This document shows positions 27,059-35,485 of a DNA stretch of 37,274 bases, piece after piece. The notes below the pieces were generated by a model. That model made no database searches. It was not told the DNA's origin and worked only from the letters and a program-made list of their open reading frames with translations. Each line of letters opens with the position of its first letter. Position 1 is the first letter of the stretch. The DNA lies in assembly GCA_945888515.1 (NCBI GenBank), contig CAMDAD010000029.1:1-37274 (forward strand), written 5' to 3'. Position numbers and translations under genes: made by a program. The DNA comes from Akkermansia muciniphila (GTDB lineage: Bacteria; Verrucomicrobiota; Verrucomicrobiia; Verrucomicrobiales; Akkermansiaceae).

Positions 27059-27751
27059 ATGAACACTCTCTTCGTCATTTTTCTGATCCTTCTCACACCT
27101 TATGCTTTTGCGCAGGACCCTGTCGTGAAAACAGAGATCGTGAGCATCGCTCTCGACGAATCCGTGAATGAGTTGTATTTTTATAATGGCAATGACATTT
27201 CTCTTTTTCAGGCCAATCCCACCGGGATGGGCGAACCGCTCCGCTATCAAGGTCCACAACGATTTATGGTGCGCACGTCGAAACAGGAATTTGCGATGAA
27301 ACCCCCGCTGCCCGCACCGCATGCGGCAGTGGATCTTCCCCTGAACACCGAGCGCGTTTTGCTCGCTTGTCTCAAAACAGGAACCGCCCCAGTGAAACTG
27401 GTCGCTTACGACATAGGGAGATCTCGCATCGGTGCGGGCGACTATCGCTTTTTTAATTTCTCGCATTCGACCGTTTCAATGATTCTAGGTGCACGCAAGT
27501 TTGCCATAAAGCCCGGTCAGGAGTCCGTCATTACCGACGCCGCATGGAAAAAAGAAGTCAGTGAGATCGATGTCGCCATGGCGATCATGAAGGACAATCA
27601 AATGAAACCTGTCTATTCCGCTCAGTGGGGCAATCGCCCAGGCAGGCGCAATTACATTTTCCTCTTCGATGGCCCACAGGACTACAAGCCCATCCGCATT
27701 TGTCGGTTTTTTGATGTTCCACCAGCGGAGCCGGAAAAAGCCAAACCGTAA
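27059..27751 (+). CDS. Small secreted protein of unknown function
   Basis: 230 residues with a good signal peptide (MNTLFVIFLILLTPYAFAQ). No recognised domain. The mature part is beta-rich, with a VNELYFYNGNDISLFQANPTGMGEPLRYQGP block and YRFFNFSHSTVSMILGARKFAIKPGQESVI, which reads like a small carbohydrate- or protein-binding sandwich. It starts 10 bases after the cassette A-type gene on the same strand, so the two are probably co-transcribed and co-exported. I recall similar small proteins beside cassette A genes in Verrucomicrobiota, but cannot name a family. Confidence 0.7.
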   Translation: MNTLFVIFLILLTPYAFAQDPVVKTEIVSIALDESVNELYFYNGNDISLFQANPTGMGEPLRYQGPQRFMVRTSKQEFAMKPPLPAPHAAVDLPLNTERVLLACLKTGTAPVKLVAYDIGRSRIGAGDYRFFNFSHSTVSMILGARKFAIKPGQESVITDAAWKKEVSEIDVAMAIMKDNQMKPVYSAQWGNRPGRRNYIFLFDGPQDYKPIRICRFFDVPPAEPEKAKP

Positions 27752-27967
27752 GTGCTACCCATTGCTGAAAAGTGCGGACACATCCAGATGAGGGAATGCA
27801 TTCGACGAGGTGAATCAAAGCCCGTCTTGAGACACTTTCCAATCCCTTGCACTTCCGCGTTGGATCCAAGTCGTAATTACTCTTGAAAAGGAGCATGCAG
27901 ACGATCACTATCGCTGAAGAATGATGAGCGCAGCACATCATGTCGATGTCGATAACCCAGAACCTTT

Positions 27968-29095
27968 ATGAAAAAACAAACCGCACTGATCGCACTCGCC
28001 TTAAGCACTATTGCCATGGGCGCTGAGATGCCGAAAGCCGAACCCTTTGGCAAAACACCAGATGGCAAAGAAGTCCAGGTATTTACTCTCACCAATAAGA
28101 ATGGCATCAAGCTCCGCGCGATGACATACGGAGCCATCGTTCTCAGTCTCGAAACACCGGACAAACAAGGCAAAACGGCGGATATCGTTCTCGGCTACAA
28201 CACCTTGGCGGAATACATCAAGGATACACCCTACTTCGGTGCCATCGTCGGGCGCTACGGCAATCGCATCGCGAATGGCAAGTTCAAGCTCGATGGCAAG
28301 GAATACCAACTCGCCACTAATAACGAACCGGGCGGCATCAAGTGCTCGCTACACGGTGGCTTGAAAGGATTTGACAAGGTGGTTTGGCGCGGCGAGGCCT
28401 TGGTCAAGGATGGCTTCCAAGGCGTGAAATTCAGCTACACCAGCAAGGACGGCGAGGAAGGTTACCCCGGCACACTCGATGTCAGCGTCACGTATCTGCT
28501 CACCGATGAAAACGAATGGCGCATCGACTACGTCGCCACTGCCGACCAAGCCACTCCTGTGAACCTCACGCAACACAGCTACTTCAATCTCAAGGGAGAA
28601 GGCAATGGCGACATACTCGACCATGAAATGACCTTCAAGGCATCGAAATTCACGCCTGTCACTGTCGGACTGATCCCCACGGGAGAACTCCGTGCGGTGA
28701 CGAAGACTCCCTTCGATTTCACCAGCGCGCACAAGATTGGCGAGCGTGTGAATGCCGAGGACGAACAAATCAAATTCGGTGGCGGCTATGACCACAACTG
28801 GGTTCTGGACAATCAATCGGGAACCCTCGCTCTCGCCGCGACGGTGCATGAACCAACCACGGGCCGCTGGCTCGAAGTGCACACCACGGAACCGGGCTTG
28901 CAGTTCTATTGCGGAAATTTCCTCGATGGAAAACTTCTCGGCAAAAGCGGCAAACCATACCAGTTCCGCAATGGCTTCTGCCTAGAAACCCAGCACTATC
29001 CCGATTCCCCCAATCAGGCGACCTTCCCCAGCACGATCCTACGCCCTGGGAAATCATGGAACAGCACCACGGTCTATCGCTTCGGAACTAAGTGA
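27968..29095 (+). CDS. galM: Exported aldose 1-epimerase (mutarotase)
   Basis: 375 residues. It converts alpha- and beta-anomers of galactose or related sugars. A signal peptide (MKKQTALIALALSTIAMGA) places it outside the cytoplasm, as often in Bacteroidetes and Verrucomicrobia. Seen: TYGAIVLSLETPDKQGKTADIVLGY, YFGAIVGRYGNRIANGKFKLDGKEYQL, CSLHGGLKGFDKVVW, NLTQHSYFNLKGEG with the catalytic His, GGGYDHNWVLD, LQFYCGNFLDG and FCLETQHYPDSPNQ with the catalytic Glu. The substrate-loop NNEPGGIKCSLHGG carries an insertion compared with the usual NNGPNxLHGG. The promoter probably lies in the 216 bases before it, where no gene was seen. Confidence 0.96.
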   Translation: MKKQTALIALALSTIAMGAEMPKAEPFGKTPDGKEVQVFTLTNKNGIKLRAMTYGAIVLSLETPDKQGKTADIVLGYNTLAEYIKDTPYFGAIVGRYGNRIANGKFKLDGKEYQLATNNEPGGIKCSLHGGLKGFDKVVWRGEALVKDGFQGVKFSYTSKDGEEGYPGTLDVSVTYLLTDENEWRIDYVATADQATPVNLTQHSYFNLKGEGNGDILDHEMTFKASKFTPVTVGLIPTGELRAVTKTPFDFTSAHKIGERVNAEDEQIKFGGGYDHNWVLDNQSGTLALAATVHEPTTGRWLEVHTTEPGLQFYCGNFLDGKLLGKSGKPYQFRNGFCLETQHYPDSPNQATFPSTILRPGKSWNSTTVYRFGTK

Positions 29096-29142
29096 TTGCT
29101 TGATCCGAATCGCTTCATCAATCATCCATAAAAAAACTAGTT

Positions 29143-30726
29143 ATGCGTCTTTTACGCTTCATTTTTTTATTTACGTCATTATTTTACGCACCATCGCTTT
29201 TCGCGAACGAAGGTGATGATAAACCGGAGGATATCGAATTTCGCCGACAATCTGTCACGCGTTTGATCTTCGATGAGAGCCATCGAATACCCCTAAGTTC
29301 CCTGCGCCCGGCTAAGGTAATCGATCTCGATCTGATGCATCCGGAGCTGCTTGCCGATTCGAGTCTGCGTTGGGATTTTGAGGATGCTTATCTCAAAGGA
29401 AGCTCACCCCAGAAGAGAGCATCTTCGCTTCGGTGGGTGGGAGGCTTCAATCCCTTTGCGACCTACGATCTGGAATTGCATCAAGCTACGGGCGATGGCG
29501 CGATCGCCATGACTTTCCAACACGCCAGCCGGGGTGACAGGTTAAGCGCGGGCTTGCAGTTCAAAGACGGAAAACCGGTGAAGCTCACCTGGAACATTCT
29601 TTCCGCTGGTGCCGCAGTGCCGGAAAAAACATGGACTGTTCCTCCGGGAATCTCCTTGAAGGGTCTAACCCTGCGCGCCCAAATGTCGGCCGTAGGAGTG
29701 AATTTGTTTCTCGAATCTGAAGGCAAATCAACGCTCATCGGCTTTTCGGATTTTGCCAAACAGATGGACCTGAGAGAGCGAAGCAGAATCCAACGAATGG
29801 ACTTTGCCATCCAAACAGAACTTCAGGCCGATGCGCAGATCATGATCAAACAAGCCTCATCGTATCTCTCCCCGGGTTCGGGTCAGGCGGATATCCGTGC
29901 GATCACAGATGAAGAAGGAAGGCCTCTGCTCGAAGACGGGCGCCTCTGGTTGACGATGACCTTGCGCGGACGCGCCTTGCCGCACCCGCTTCAGGGAGTT
30001 TTTTCCCTCAACCCATCTGTCTTCGACCTGCGGTTCGAAGGTGTCATCGTTTTTGACATGGGTGATGGACTTTTCCGCAACGAATTGGCCTCACACCTGT
30101 TCCGCGACTCCAAGACGGGCGAGTGGCGCGGCTGGACCACCGGTTTCAGCGCTCTCGGAGGAGCCGGCAAAACCGAGGAAAAAACCATACTGGGCGTGTC
30201 TTCCACACGAGATCCACGCAAGGGATTTTCCATCATGAAAGCCCGCCCCATCGGCATCGCCGGTGCCCACGAAGACCCACACGGTATCTATGATAAAGAA
30301 GCGGGAAAATGGCGACTGCTTCTCTGCGAACACGGGAAAAACTATCGCGCGGGCATGTGGCAAAGCGATCACTGGGACCGTGGCTTCACCCGATTGGCTG
30401 GCCCCGTGGAAATGGATAGCACGGGCACCATGATTCAGCAAATCGGCGCGAAACGATACGCCCTTTTTGGCAGCGCGGATCGGAAAATTTACATCCGCAG
30501 CTATCCCGATCTCGGACCAGTAGGCGAGTTACAAATTTCACTACCTCCCTGGAATGAAGGAAACGGCTCGAGAATCTGGCCGAATGTCATTCCACTCCCC
30601 GAGGGATACCCCGCCCCCTACATTGCCCTGATGATGGACCGAGTCAACTTCCCAGAAATGCCGAAACCCAACTGGACCTATGGCGCGCTCTACCTTTATC
30701 ATGGTCACGTTTTGAAGAAAGACTGA
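29143..30726 (+). CDS. Secreted protein, possibly with a C-terminal glycosidase-like propeller
   Basis: 527 residues with a signal peptide (about 1-21, ending ...PSLFA-NE). The N-terminal half looks like a jelly-roll: DLELHQATGDGAIAMTFQHAS, LSAGLQFKDGKPVKLTWNILS and so on. The C-terminal half repeats WEP-like blades such as RDSKTGEWRGWTTGFS, EDPHGIYDKEAGKWRLLLCEHGKNYRAGMWQSDHWDRGFTRL and KRYALFGSADRKIYIRSYPDLG, reminiscent of five-bladed GH43/GH32-type propellers. No catalytic acids could be assigned. It follows the epimerase by 47 bases, so a shared transcript is likely. A carbohydrate-active or binding role is inferred from context only. Confidence 0.65.
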   Translation: MRLLRFIFLFTSLFYAPSLFANEGDDKPEDIEFRRQSVTRLIFDESHRIPLSSLRPAKVIDLDLMHPELLADSSLRWDFEDAYLKGSSPQKRASSLRWVGGFNPFATYDLELHQATGDGAIAMTFQHASRGDRLSAGLQFKDGKPVKLTWNILSAGAAVPEKTWTVPPGISLKGLTLRAQMSAVGVNLFLESEGKSTLIGFSDFAKQMDLRERSRIQRMDFAIQTELQADAQIMIKQASSYLSPGSGQADIRAITDEEGRPLLEDGRLWLTMTLRGRALPHPLQGVFSLNPSVFDLRFEGVIVFDMGDGLFRNELASHLFRDSKTGEWRGWTTGFSALGGAGKTEEKTILGVSSTRDPRKGFSIMKARPIGIAGAHEDPHGIYDKEAGKWRLLLCEHGKNYRAGMWQSDHWDRGFTRLAGPVEMDSTGTMIQQIGAKRYALFGSADRKIYIRSYPDLGPVGELQISLPPWNEGNGSRIWPNVIPLPEGYPAPYIALMMDRVNFPEMPKPNWTYGALYLYHGHVLKKD

Positions 30727-31291
30727 TTTCCCGAGCCGAACCCCGAAAATCGATCATTGGCTGAAACCCATGCCGATGAGTTGCCCGATGCACAGATCGT
30801 CATCGCGATCAGAGTAGCCAGACGGCTACTCAAACAATCCGCAACGGCACCGTCGAACCGGCCCCAAAAAACCGTCTGCAAGCCGCTACTCTGGCTTACA
30901 AGCATGGGCCACCTGTAGAGAGACAAGAACGAATCAATGCGACTGTGAATGCTACGGAAGCTCAGATTCACAATCGCAAGCGCGTCACAGAATTTACAAA
31001 AAAGAGCTTCCTACCAACCCCCTATGGATGTTCGCGCTGCATACACGTCGATACCCCGACAGCATCTGCACGATTCTAACAACTGAATCCGAGTGCGTTC
31101 CGCGGCTTAGGCTTGGAGTGAAGGCGGAAAAAACTTTACTAGGCGCGGCGGACAAAAGCTCAATTACTTGCGTCATGTAAAAAAACGATTGCATAGTAAA
31201 AATAAGATCACATGTAAATGAACGATGATTTTCATTGACTCCGCGAACCACATCCGATAACGGTTAGCCATCGCTTAACGAGTGCAACTTC
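30727..31291. other. 565-base intergenic stretch with hairpins and a possible decayed repeat
   Basis: No convincing gene. A perfect 7-bp hairpin, GAGTAGC-cagacg-GCTACTC, lies at 30812-30831. The minus strand across about 30860-30900 repeats the same AGAGTAGC...GCAGACGG words in inverted order. Around 31085-31160 the sequence reads, on the minus strand, like a dispersed Verrucomicrobial intergenic repeat (CCTTCACTCCAAGCC... CCGCGGAACG). That last recognition is from memory and weak. AT-rich DNA just before 31292 may hold the promoter of the protease gene. Confidence 0.4.
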
Positions 31292-33211
31292 ATGATAACA
31301 ACACCCTTCCGCTCCTATACGACATGCGCCATTTTCTTCGCTTTGCCTTTCTTTCTCTGCGAGATCCATGCGCAGGCACCTGAAAAAAAACCATTAGACT
31401 CATCACCAATACAGGGAAAGAGCGAAATGGAATCCGAGGAGAAACAGGAAAACGATCGCATCACCGCAAAATTGAAAGCGATTGTGATTCCCGTGCTAGA
31501 GTTTGAAGATACAAGCCTTGAGGATGCAGTAGATTTTTTGCGCACACGAGCAGAAGAACTCGATTCGACCACAGAGGTTCAGGCGGACAAGGGGGTGAAT
31601 TTTGTGGTGCGCTCTGCCAGAAACTCACCACAAGGCCAGGCTGTTCCGACCATCCGCTCACTCAAACTCAAAAATGTGACATTGGCAAATGCCTTGCAAC
31701 TCATGTGCGAAGGCGTCGGTTACAAATATTCCGCCGCGCAATCCTCGGTGATCTTGGAGCCCGAAGTAACCCCAGTCCCTCCAGCACTGGCGCCGACCCC
31801 GGTTATTCCTGCCCCAGCTACCGCGCCAGCATCAACGCCGTCGGTAGCATTTCAATCATCCGATCTCTCTAAAGCCTTATCCCCTCTGGTAAAGCCGGAC
31901 ATCTCTTCCGCCAAATTGGTGCTCTCGTATTTACAACAATTGGCTGAGAGTAAAAGTGGTGCGGAAAAAGTTGCTACACTACAGGTAGCTAGTGTCATCA
32001 AAAACGCATTCACGGCGGATTTCGCAGTGGCTACAAAAACAAAGGACTTGGAGAAAGCGGAAGCAGAGGCAATCCGACAAGAAAAGATCGCAGCAGACTG
32101 GATGACACCTAATGCATTCGGTCGTGTCAACGAGCTCGCATCAAGAGCCTCGCTGGTGAAAGCTGACGAAATTAGAAAAAAAGCCATGGCTGATTTGATC
32201 GATGCGCGCGAGAAGTTGATTCTTCAACTCCGCGATGCCGATGCCACCATTCTCATCTATCACAAGAAAAATGACCTGAATGTCGTCGCGCTTCTCGCGA
32301 CTACCATGCTGATCATCAATGAGCGCTCGCTACCTGAAGATGCCTACCGTCCTTCATTCACGCGTGCGCAGATCGCCGCATTGAACCAGTTTTCCCACTT
32401 TCGTGATGAGTGGCTGGCAGAAGCACAAAATGCGGAAAAATCGGAAAATTACGAGAAAGCCATCCATCTCTACGGCAAGGCGCGCGATGAAGAAGCACGC
32501 AAGCGATGCGCCAATCTTTTGGCGGCGAATTTGGAAGCGCAGAAGTTGTTTGGCTCCGCCTTGGAATACTACGAAATGGCCGGCAATCATGCCAAGGCGG
32601 GCGAAATCCGCAAAAACAACCCGACCTTGCTGGCGGATCAGTTCAAAGTGCTGACACCCGATGAACTTTACGCGAAGATTGCACCCTGCTGCGTGAGGAT
32701 TACAGATGGGAAAGGACACGGCACCGGTTTTTTATTCAGAAGAGGCGGATATATCCTTACCAATAAACATGTGATCGGCAACGGTCAAAACCTCACAGTC
32801 AAATTTGATGATACTAGCTCCTATCCCGCCAAACTTATTGCAACCTCTCAGGACTACGACTTGGCTATCATCAAAATTGAACGGGAAGATCACCCTGTCA
32901 TTGGCTTCCGCACACAGGAGGTGAAAATTGGACTGAACGTGTCTCTTGTCGGCTTTCCAGAAGTTGACTTGCCTACTTCAACAATGAATTCTGGACTGAT
33001 TTCTAATACGGATCGAACATTTCGCGACAATCCCGTTTATCAGTTAGATGTCTCAGTTAATCACGGCAACAGTGGTGGTCCCGTCGTGGATCAAAATGGT
33101 CAGTTAGTCGGAGTTGTGACATTTACTTTAAATGATTTCGACAAGGACAAATTCAACTTCGCCATCCAAGTCGGAACTGTCGCAGAATTCGTCCAAGAGA
33201 ACATGAAATAG
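31292..33211 (+). CDS. Exported protease with STN-like N-terminal domain and trypsin-fold C-terminus
   Basis: 639 residues. Signal peptide about 1-27 (FFALPFFLCEIHA). Residues ~65-155 resemble a secretin/TonB short N-terminal (STN) domain (PVLEFEDTSLEDAVDFLRTRAEE... LKLKNVTLANALQLMCEGVGYKYS). A proline/alanine linker follows, then a helical, partly coiled-coil and TPR-like region (~200-460). Residues ~465-639 are a trypsin-like fold: GTGFLFRRGGYILTNKHVIG with His493, YDLAIIKI with Asp523, and NHGNSGGPVVDQNG with Ser594. All three triad residues are present. It resembles HtrA/DegP but has no PDZ domain. Likely a periplasmic protease, perhaps acting on or with a secretin-like pore. hsdM starts 90 bases after it on the same strand; no functional link is shown. 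Confidence 0.88.
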   Translation: MITTPFRSYTTCAIFFALPFFLCEIHAQAPEKKPLDSSPIQGKSEMESEEKQENDRITAKLKAIVIPVLEFEDTSLEDAVDFLRTRAEELDSTTEVQADKGVNFVVRSARNSPQGQAVPTIRSLKLKNVTLANALQLMCEGVGYKYSAAQSSVILEPEVTPVPPALAPTPVIPAPATAPASTPSVAFQSSDLSKALSPLVKPDISSAKLVLSYLQQLAESKSGAEKVATLQVASVIKNAFTADFAVATKTKDLEKAEAEAIRQEKIAADWMTPNAFGRVNELASRASLVKADEIRKKAMADLIDAREKLILQLRDADATILIYHKKNDLNVVALLATTMLIINERSLPEDAYRPSFTRAQIAALNQFSHFRDEWLAEAQNAEKSENYEKAIHLYGKARDEEARKRCANLLAANLEAQKLFGSALEYYEMAGNHAKAGEIRKNNPTLLADQFKVLTPDELYAKIAPCCVRITDGKGHGTGFLFRRGGYILTNKHVIGNGQNLTVKFDDTSSYPAKLIATSQDYDLAIIKIEREDHPVIGFRTQEVKIGLNVSLVGFPEVDLPTSTMNSGLISNTDRTFRDNPVYQLDVSVNHGNSGGPVVDQNGQLVGVVTFTLNDFDKDKFNFAIQVGTVAEFVQENMK

Positions 33212-33301
33212 TCCCGCCCCCATGCGCTCCCACGGAGAAAAACCTCTGAATCATCATCAAACTCGACACATCACCCGTTTCCCGCTACACCATCCGCAAC
33301 A

Positions 33302-34780
33302 ATGATCACTGGCGAAATCAAATCCAAAGTCGACCGCATCTGGGACACCCTATGGTCCGGCGGCATTTCCAATCCGCTTACCATCATCGAGCAGCTCACC
33401 TACCTGCTCTTCCTCAAGCGCTTGGACGAGCTCCACACGCTCAAGGAGAACAAGGCGAACCGCCTCAAGAAACCCATCGAAGATCCCATTTTCACGCCGC
33501 AGCAGGACAAGCTCCGCTGGTCACGCTTCAAGGAAAGCTCCCCGGAAGAAATGTTCACCACCGTTCGCGATCATGCCTTTCCGTTTATCAAGACCCTCGG
33601 CCAGTCTGCCAACGGCGAAGGCGGTAGCACCTACAGCCAACACATGAAGGACGCCACCTTCATGATGCCTACGCCCCGCGTTCTCGCCAATATCGTCGAT
33701 CAGCTCGACGCCATCGAGATGGCCGATAGCGACACCAAGGGCGACCTCTACGAATACATGCTCGGGAAAATCGCCAGCGCCGGGCAGAACGGCCAGTTCC
33801 GCAGCCCGCGCCACATCATCCAGCTGATGGTCGATATGACCGCTCCCACGCCCAAGGATAAGATCTGTGATCCCGCCTGCGGCACCGCCGGATTCCTCGT
33901 CGCCTCCTCCGAATATCTTCACACCCACCACAGCGAAACCATCTACAAAGATGCCGCCGCCCGACGCCGTTTCAATGAGGGCACCTTCCACGGCTACGAT
34001 TTCGATTCCACCATGCTCCGCATCGGCAGCATGAACATGCTTCTCCACGGTGTGGAAAACCCGGACATCCGCTACAAGGACTCGCTGGCCGAGAGCGATG
34101 AGGACGATACGGAAAAATACTCCCTCATCCTCGCCAATCCCCCCTTCGCAGGCAGTCTCGATTACGAGTCAACCGCCAAGGACCTCCAGCGCATGGTCAA
34201 GACCAAGAAAACCGAGCTGCTCTTCATGGCACTCTTTCTGCGCATTCTCCAGACCGGTGGCCGCGCCGCTGTTATCGTGCCGGATGGCGTGCTCTTCGGC
34301 TCGTCCAATGCCCACCAGCAGATCCGCCAGATGCTTGTCGAGGAGCAGAAACTCGATGCCGTCATCTCCATGCCCTCCGGCGTCTTCAAGCCCTACGCCG
34401 GCGTCTCCACCGCCATCCTCTTTTTCACCAAGACCAACTCCGGCGGCACCGACCACGTCTGGTTCTACGACATGCAGGCCGATGGCTTCTCGCTCGACGA
34501 CAAGCGCACCCCGCAGCCCGACAAGTCCGACCTCCCCGACATCCTGAAGCGCTGGCAAAATCGCGACAAAGAAAAATCCCGCGCCCGCACCGACCAAAGT
34601 TTCCTCGTGCCCAAGGCCGACATCGTCGCCAACAACTACGACCTCTCGCTCAACCGCTACAAGGAAGTCGTCCATGAAACCGTCGAGCACGATTCACCGA
34701 AGAAAATTCTCACCCGCCTCGCCAAGCTCGAAGACGAGATCGCTCAGGGCAGAAAAGAACTGGAGGGCTTGCTAAAATGA
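33302..34780 (+). CDS. hsdM: Type I restriction-modification methyltransferase subunit HsdM
   Basis: 492 residues, normal for the family. It methylates adenine at the site chosen by HsdS and is a core of the HsdRMS restriction complex. Seen: the N-terminal helical HsdM domain (IWDTLWSGGISNPLTIIEQLTYLLFLKRLDE), SAM-binding motif I CDPACGTAGFL at about residue 190, and catalytic NPPF at residues 279-282, as in N6-adenine methyltransferases. The last 19 residues ([19 protein letters not shown]) form the C-terminal helix. Their 60-base coding segment holds a strong GGAGGG Shine-Dalgarno nine bases before an ATGA stop/start overlap, and it recurs twice downstream. The gene is the first of an operon invaded by a transposase and palindromic blocks. 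hsdS and hsdR are not in the window. Confidence 0.96.
   Translation: MITGEIKSKVDRIWDTLWSGGISNPLTIIEQLTYLLFLKRLDELHTLKENKANRLKKPIEDPIFTPQQDKLRWSRFKESSPEEMFTTVRDHAFPFIKTLGQSANGEGGSTYSQHMKDATFMMPTPRVLANIVDQLDAIEMADSDTKGDLYEYMLGKIASAGQNGQFRSPRHIIQLMVDMTAPTPKDKICDPACGTAGFLVASSEYLHTHHSETIYKDAAARRRFNEGTFHGYDFDSTMLRIGSMNMLLHGVENPDIRYKDSLAESDEDDTEKYSLILANPPFAGSLDYESTAKDLQRMVKTKKTELLFMALFLRILQTGGRAAVIVPDGVLFGSSNAHQQIRQMLVEEQKLDAVISMPSGVFKPYAGVSTAILFFTKTNSGGTDHVWFYDMQADGFSLDDKRTPQPDKSDLPDILKRWQNRDKEKSRARTDQSFLVPKADIVANNYDLSLNRYKEVVHETVEHDSPKKILTRLAKLEDEIAQGRKELEGLLK
34721..34780 (+). repeat. Coupling cassette copy T1 (native 3' end of hsdM)
   Basis: The final 60 bases of hsdM, from a GCC codon to the stop. 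It encodes [19 protein letters not shown], has GGAGGG at 34762-34767, and ends in ATGA. By eye it matches T2 (35717-35776) at about 49 of 60 and T3 (37023-37082) at about 49 of 60 positions. Confidence 0.85.
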
Positions 34781-35007
34781 CCATGCATCGCCAATTCTTC
34801 CGGCCCAACGGGCCTGCATCCCTCAGCCCAGGGCATCGCCCTGGGACTGCAACGCCAGCAGATTGGCGGCCTGAAGGGTCGCGATATCGGTTGGCATGGT
34901 TCGGAACCCCACAGCATCGCTCCCCGTTGGGGCGCCGTGCATTGATCGACATGATCCCAGGGCGATGCCCTGGGCTGAGGAATCATGCGCCTTTGGCGCG
35001 GACGTAA
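34777..35007 (+). CDS. Possible palindrome-encoded peptide coupled to hsdM (block R1)
   Basis: A 76-codon frame that starts in the ATGA overlapping the hsdM stop and stops at 35007. It is encoded by the palindromic block: FRPNGPASLSPGHRPG and [14 protein letters not shown] words. The same words recur in the frames of blocks R2 and R4, and R3 keeps a divergent version. An excellent Shine-Dalgarno lies in T1. It may still be merely an open reading of repeats; no protein family is known to me. Confidence 0.3.
   Translation: MTMHRQFFRPNGPASLSPGHRPGTATPADWRPEGSRYRLAWFGTPQHRSPLGRRALIDMIPGRCPGLRNHAPLART
34827..34974. repeat. Palindromic block R1 (148-base core)
   Basis: Bounded by CCCAGGGCatcGCCCTGGG (34827-34845) and its exact reverse complement CCCAGGGCgatGCCCTGGG (34956-34974). 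Inside are GGCCTGAAGGGTC-like and CCCCgttGGGG palindromes. The loop change atc/gat occurs in both boundary palindromes of this block only, so the two ends changed together. It lies upstream of the transposase. Confidence 0.85.
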
Positions 35008-35028
35008 TCACCACCTATCCACACCACC

Positions 35029-35481
35029 ATGCCTCAATCTCTCTCACGCATCCTCATCCACATGGTTTTCAGCACGAAAAACCGGGAACCAGTCCTCACG
35101 CCGGAAATCCGCACGGAAATGCATCCTTACCTAGCTGGCGTTCTCGACAACATCGATTGTCCTTCTCTGCGCGTCGGTGGCGTTGCGGATCATGTGCACC
35201 TGTTCTTTGGTCTTTCACGAACGAAAAGCCCGGCAGAAGTTGTCGAGATCGTGAAAACCAGTTCATCGAAATGGATCAAAACGAAAGGCGCACCATTTGC
35301 AAGGTTCCATTGGCAAGCCGGTTATGGCGCGTTTTCCGTCAGCCAGTCCGATGCAGACACCGTGGTCAATTACGTGGCGAACCAGGAAAAGCATCACCAA
35401 AAAATGACATTTCAGCACGAATATCGAAAATTGTTAGAAAAATACCGTATCACCTTCGATGAAAAATATGTCTGGGATTGA
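35029..35481 (+). CDS. IS200-like / REP-associated tyrosine transposase (Y1, HUH)
   Basis: 150 residues, the usual size of TnpA of IS200/IS605 and of small RAYT proteins. The HUH motif is VADHVHLFF with His55 and His57, and the candidate nucleophile is Tyr115 in DTVVNYVANQEKHHQ. The MPQSLSRILIHMVFSTKNREP start is the common N-terminus of this subfamily. Such enzymes cut single-stranded DNA at hairpins, and RAYTs act on REP palindromes. Here the gene sits between two copies of a palindromic block (R1 and R2), which fits a RAYT with its own substrate repeats. It interrupts the hsdM operon but keeps its orientation. Both ends of the gene look intact, so it may be functional. Confidence 0.9.
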   Translation: MPQSLSRILIHMVFSTKNREPVLTPEIRTEMHPYLAGVLDNIDCPSLRVGGVADHVHLFFGLSRTKSPAEVVEIVKTSSSKWIKTKGAPFARFHWQAGYGAFSVSQSDADTVVNYVANQEKHHQKMTFQHEYRKLLEKYRITFDEKYVWD

Positions 35482-35485
35482 ACCA

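Noticed and set aside
33521-34690. Long minus-strand open frames over hsdM (33521-34048 and 34169-34690)
   Set aside because: They are antisense shadows of a GC-rich, well-recognised gene; the translations are valine- and glycine-rich with no domain, and no Shine-Dalgarno was seen.
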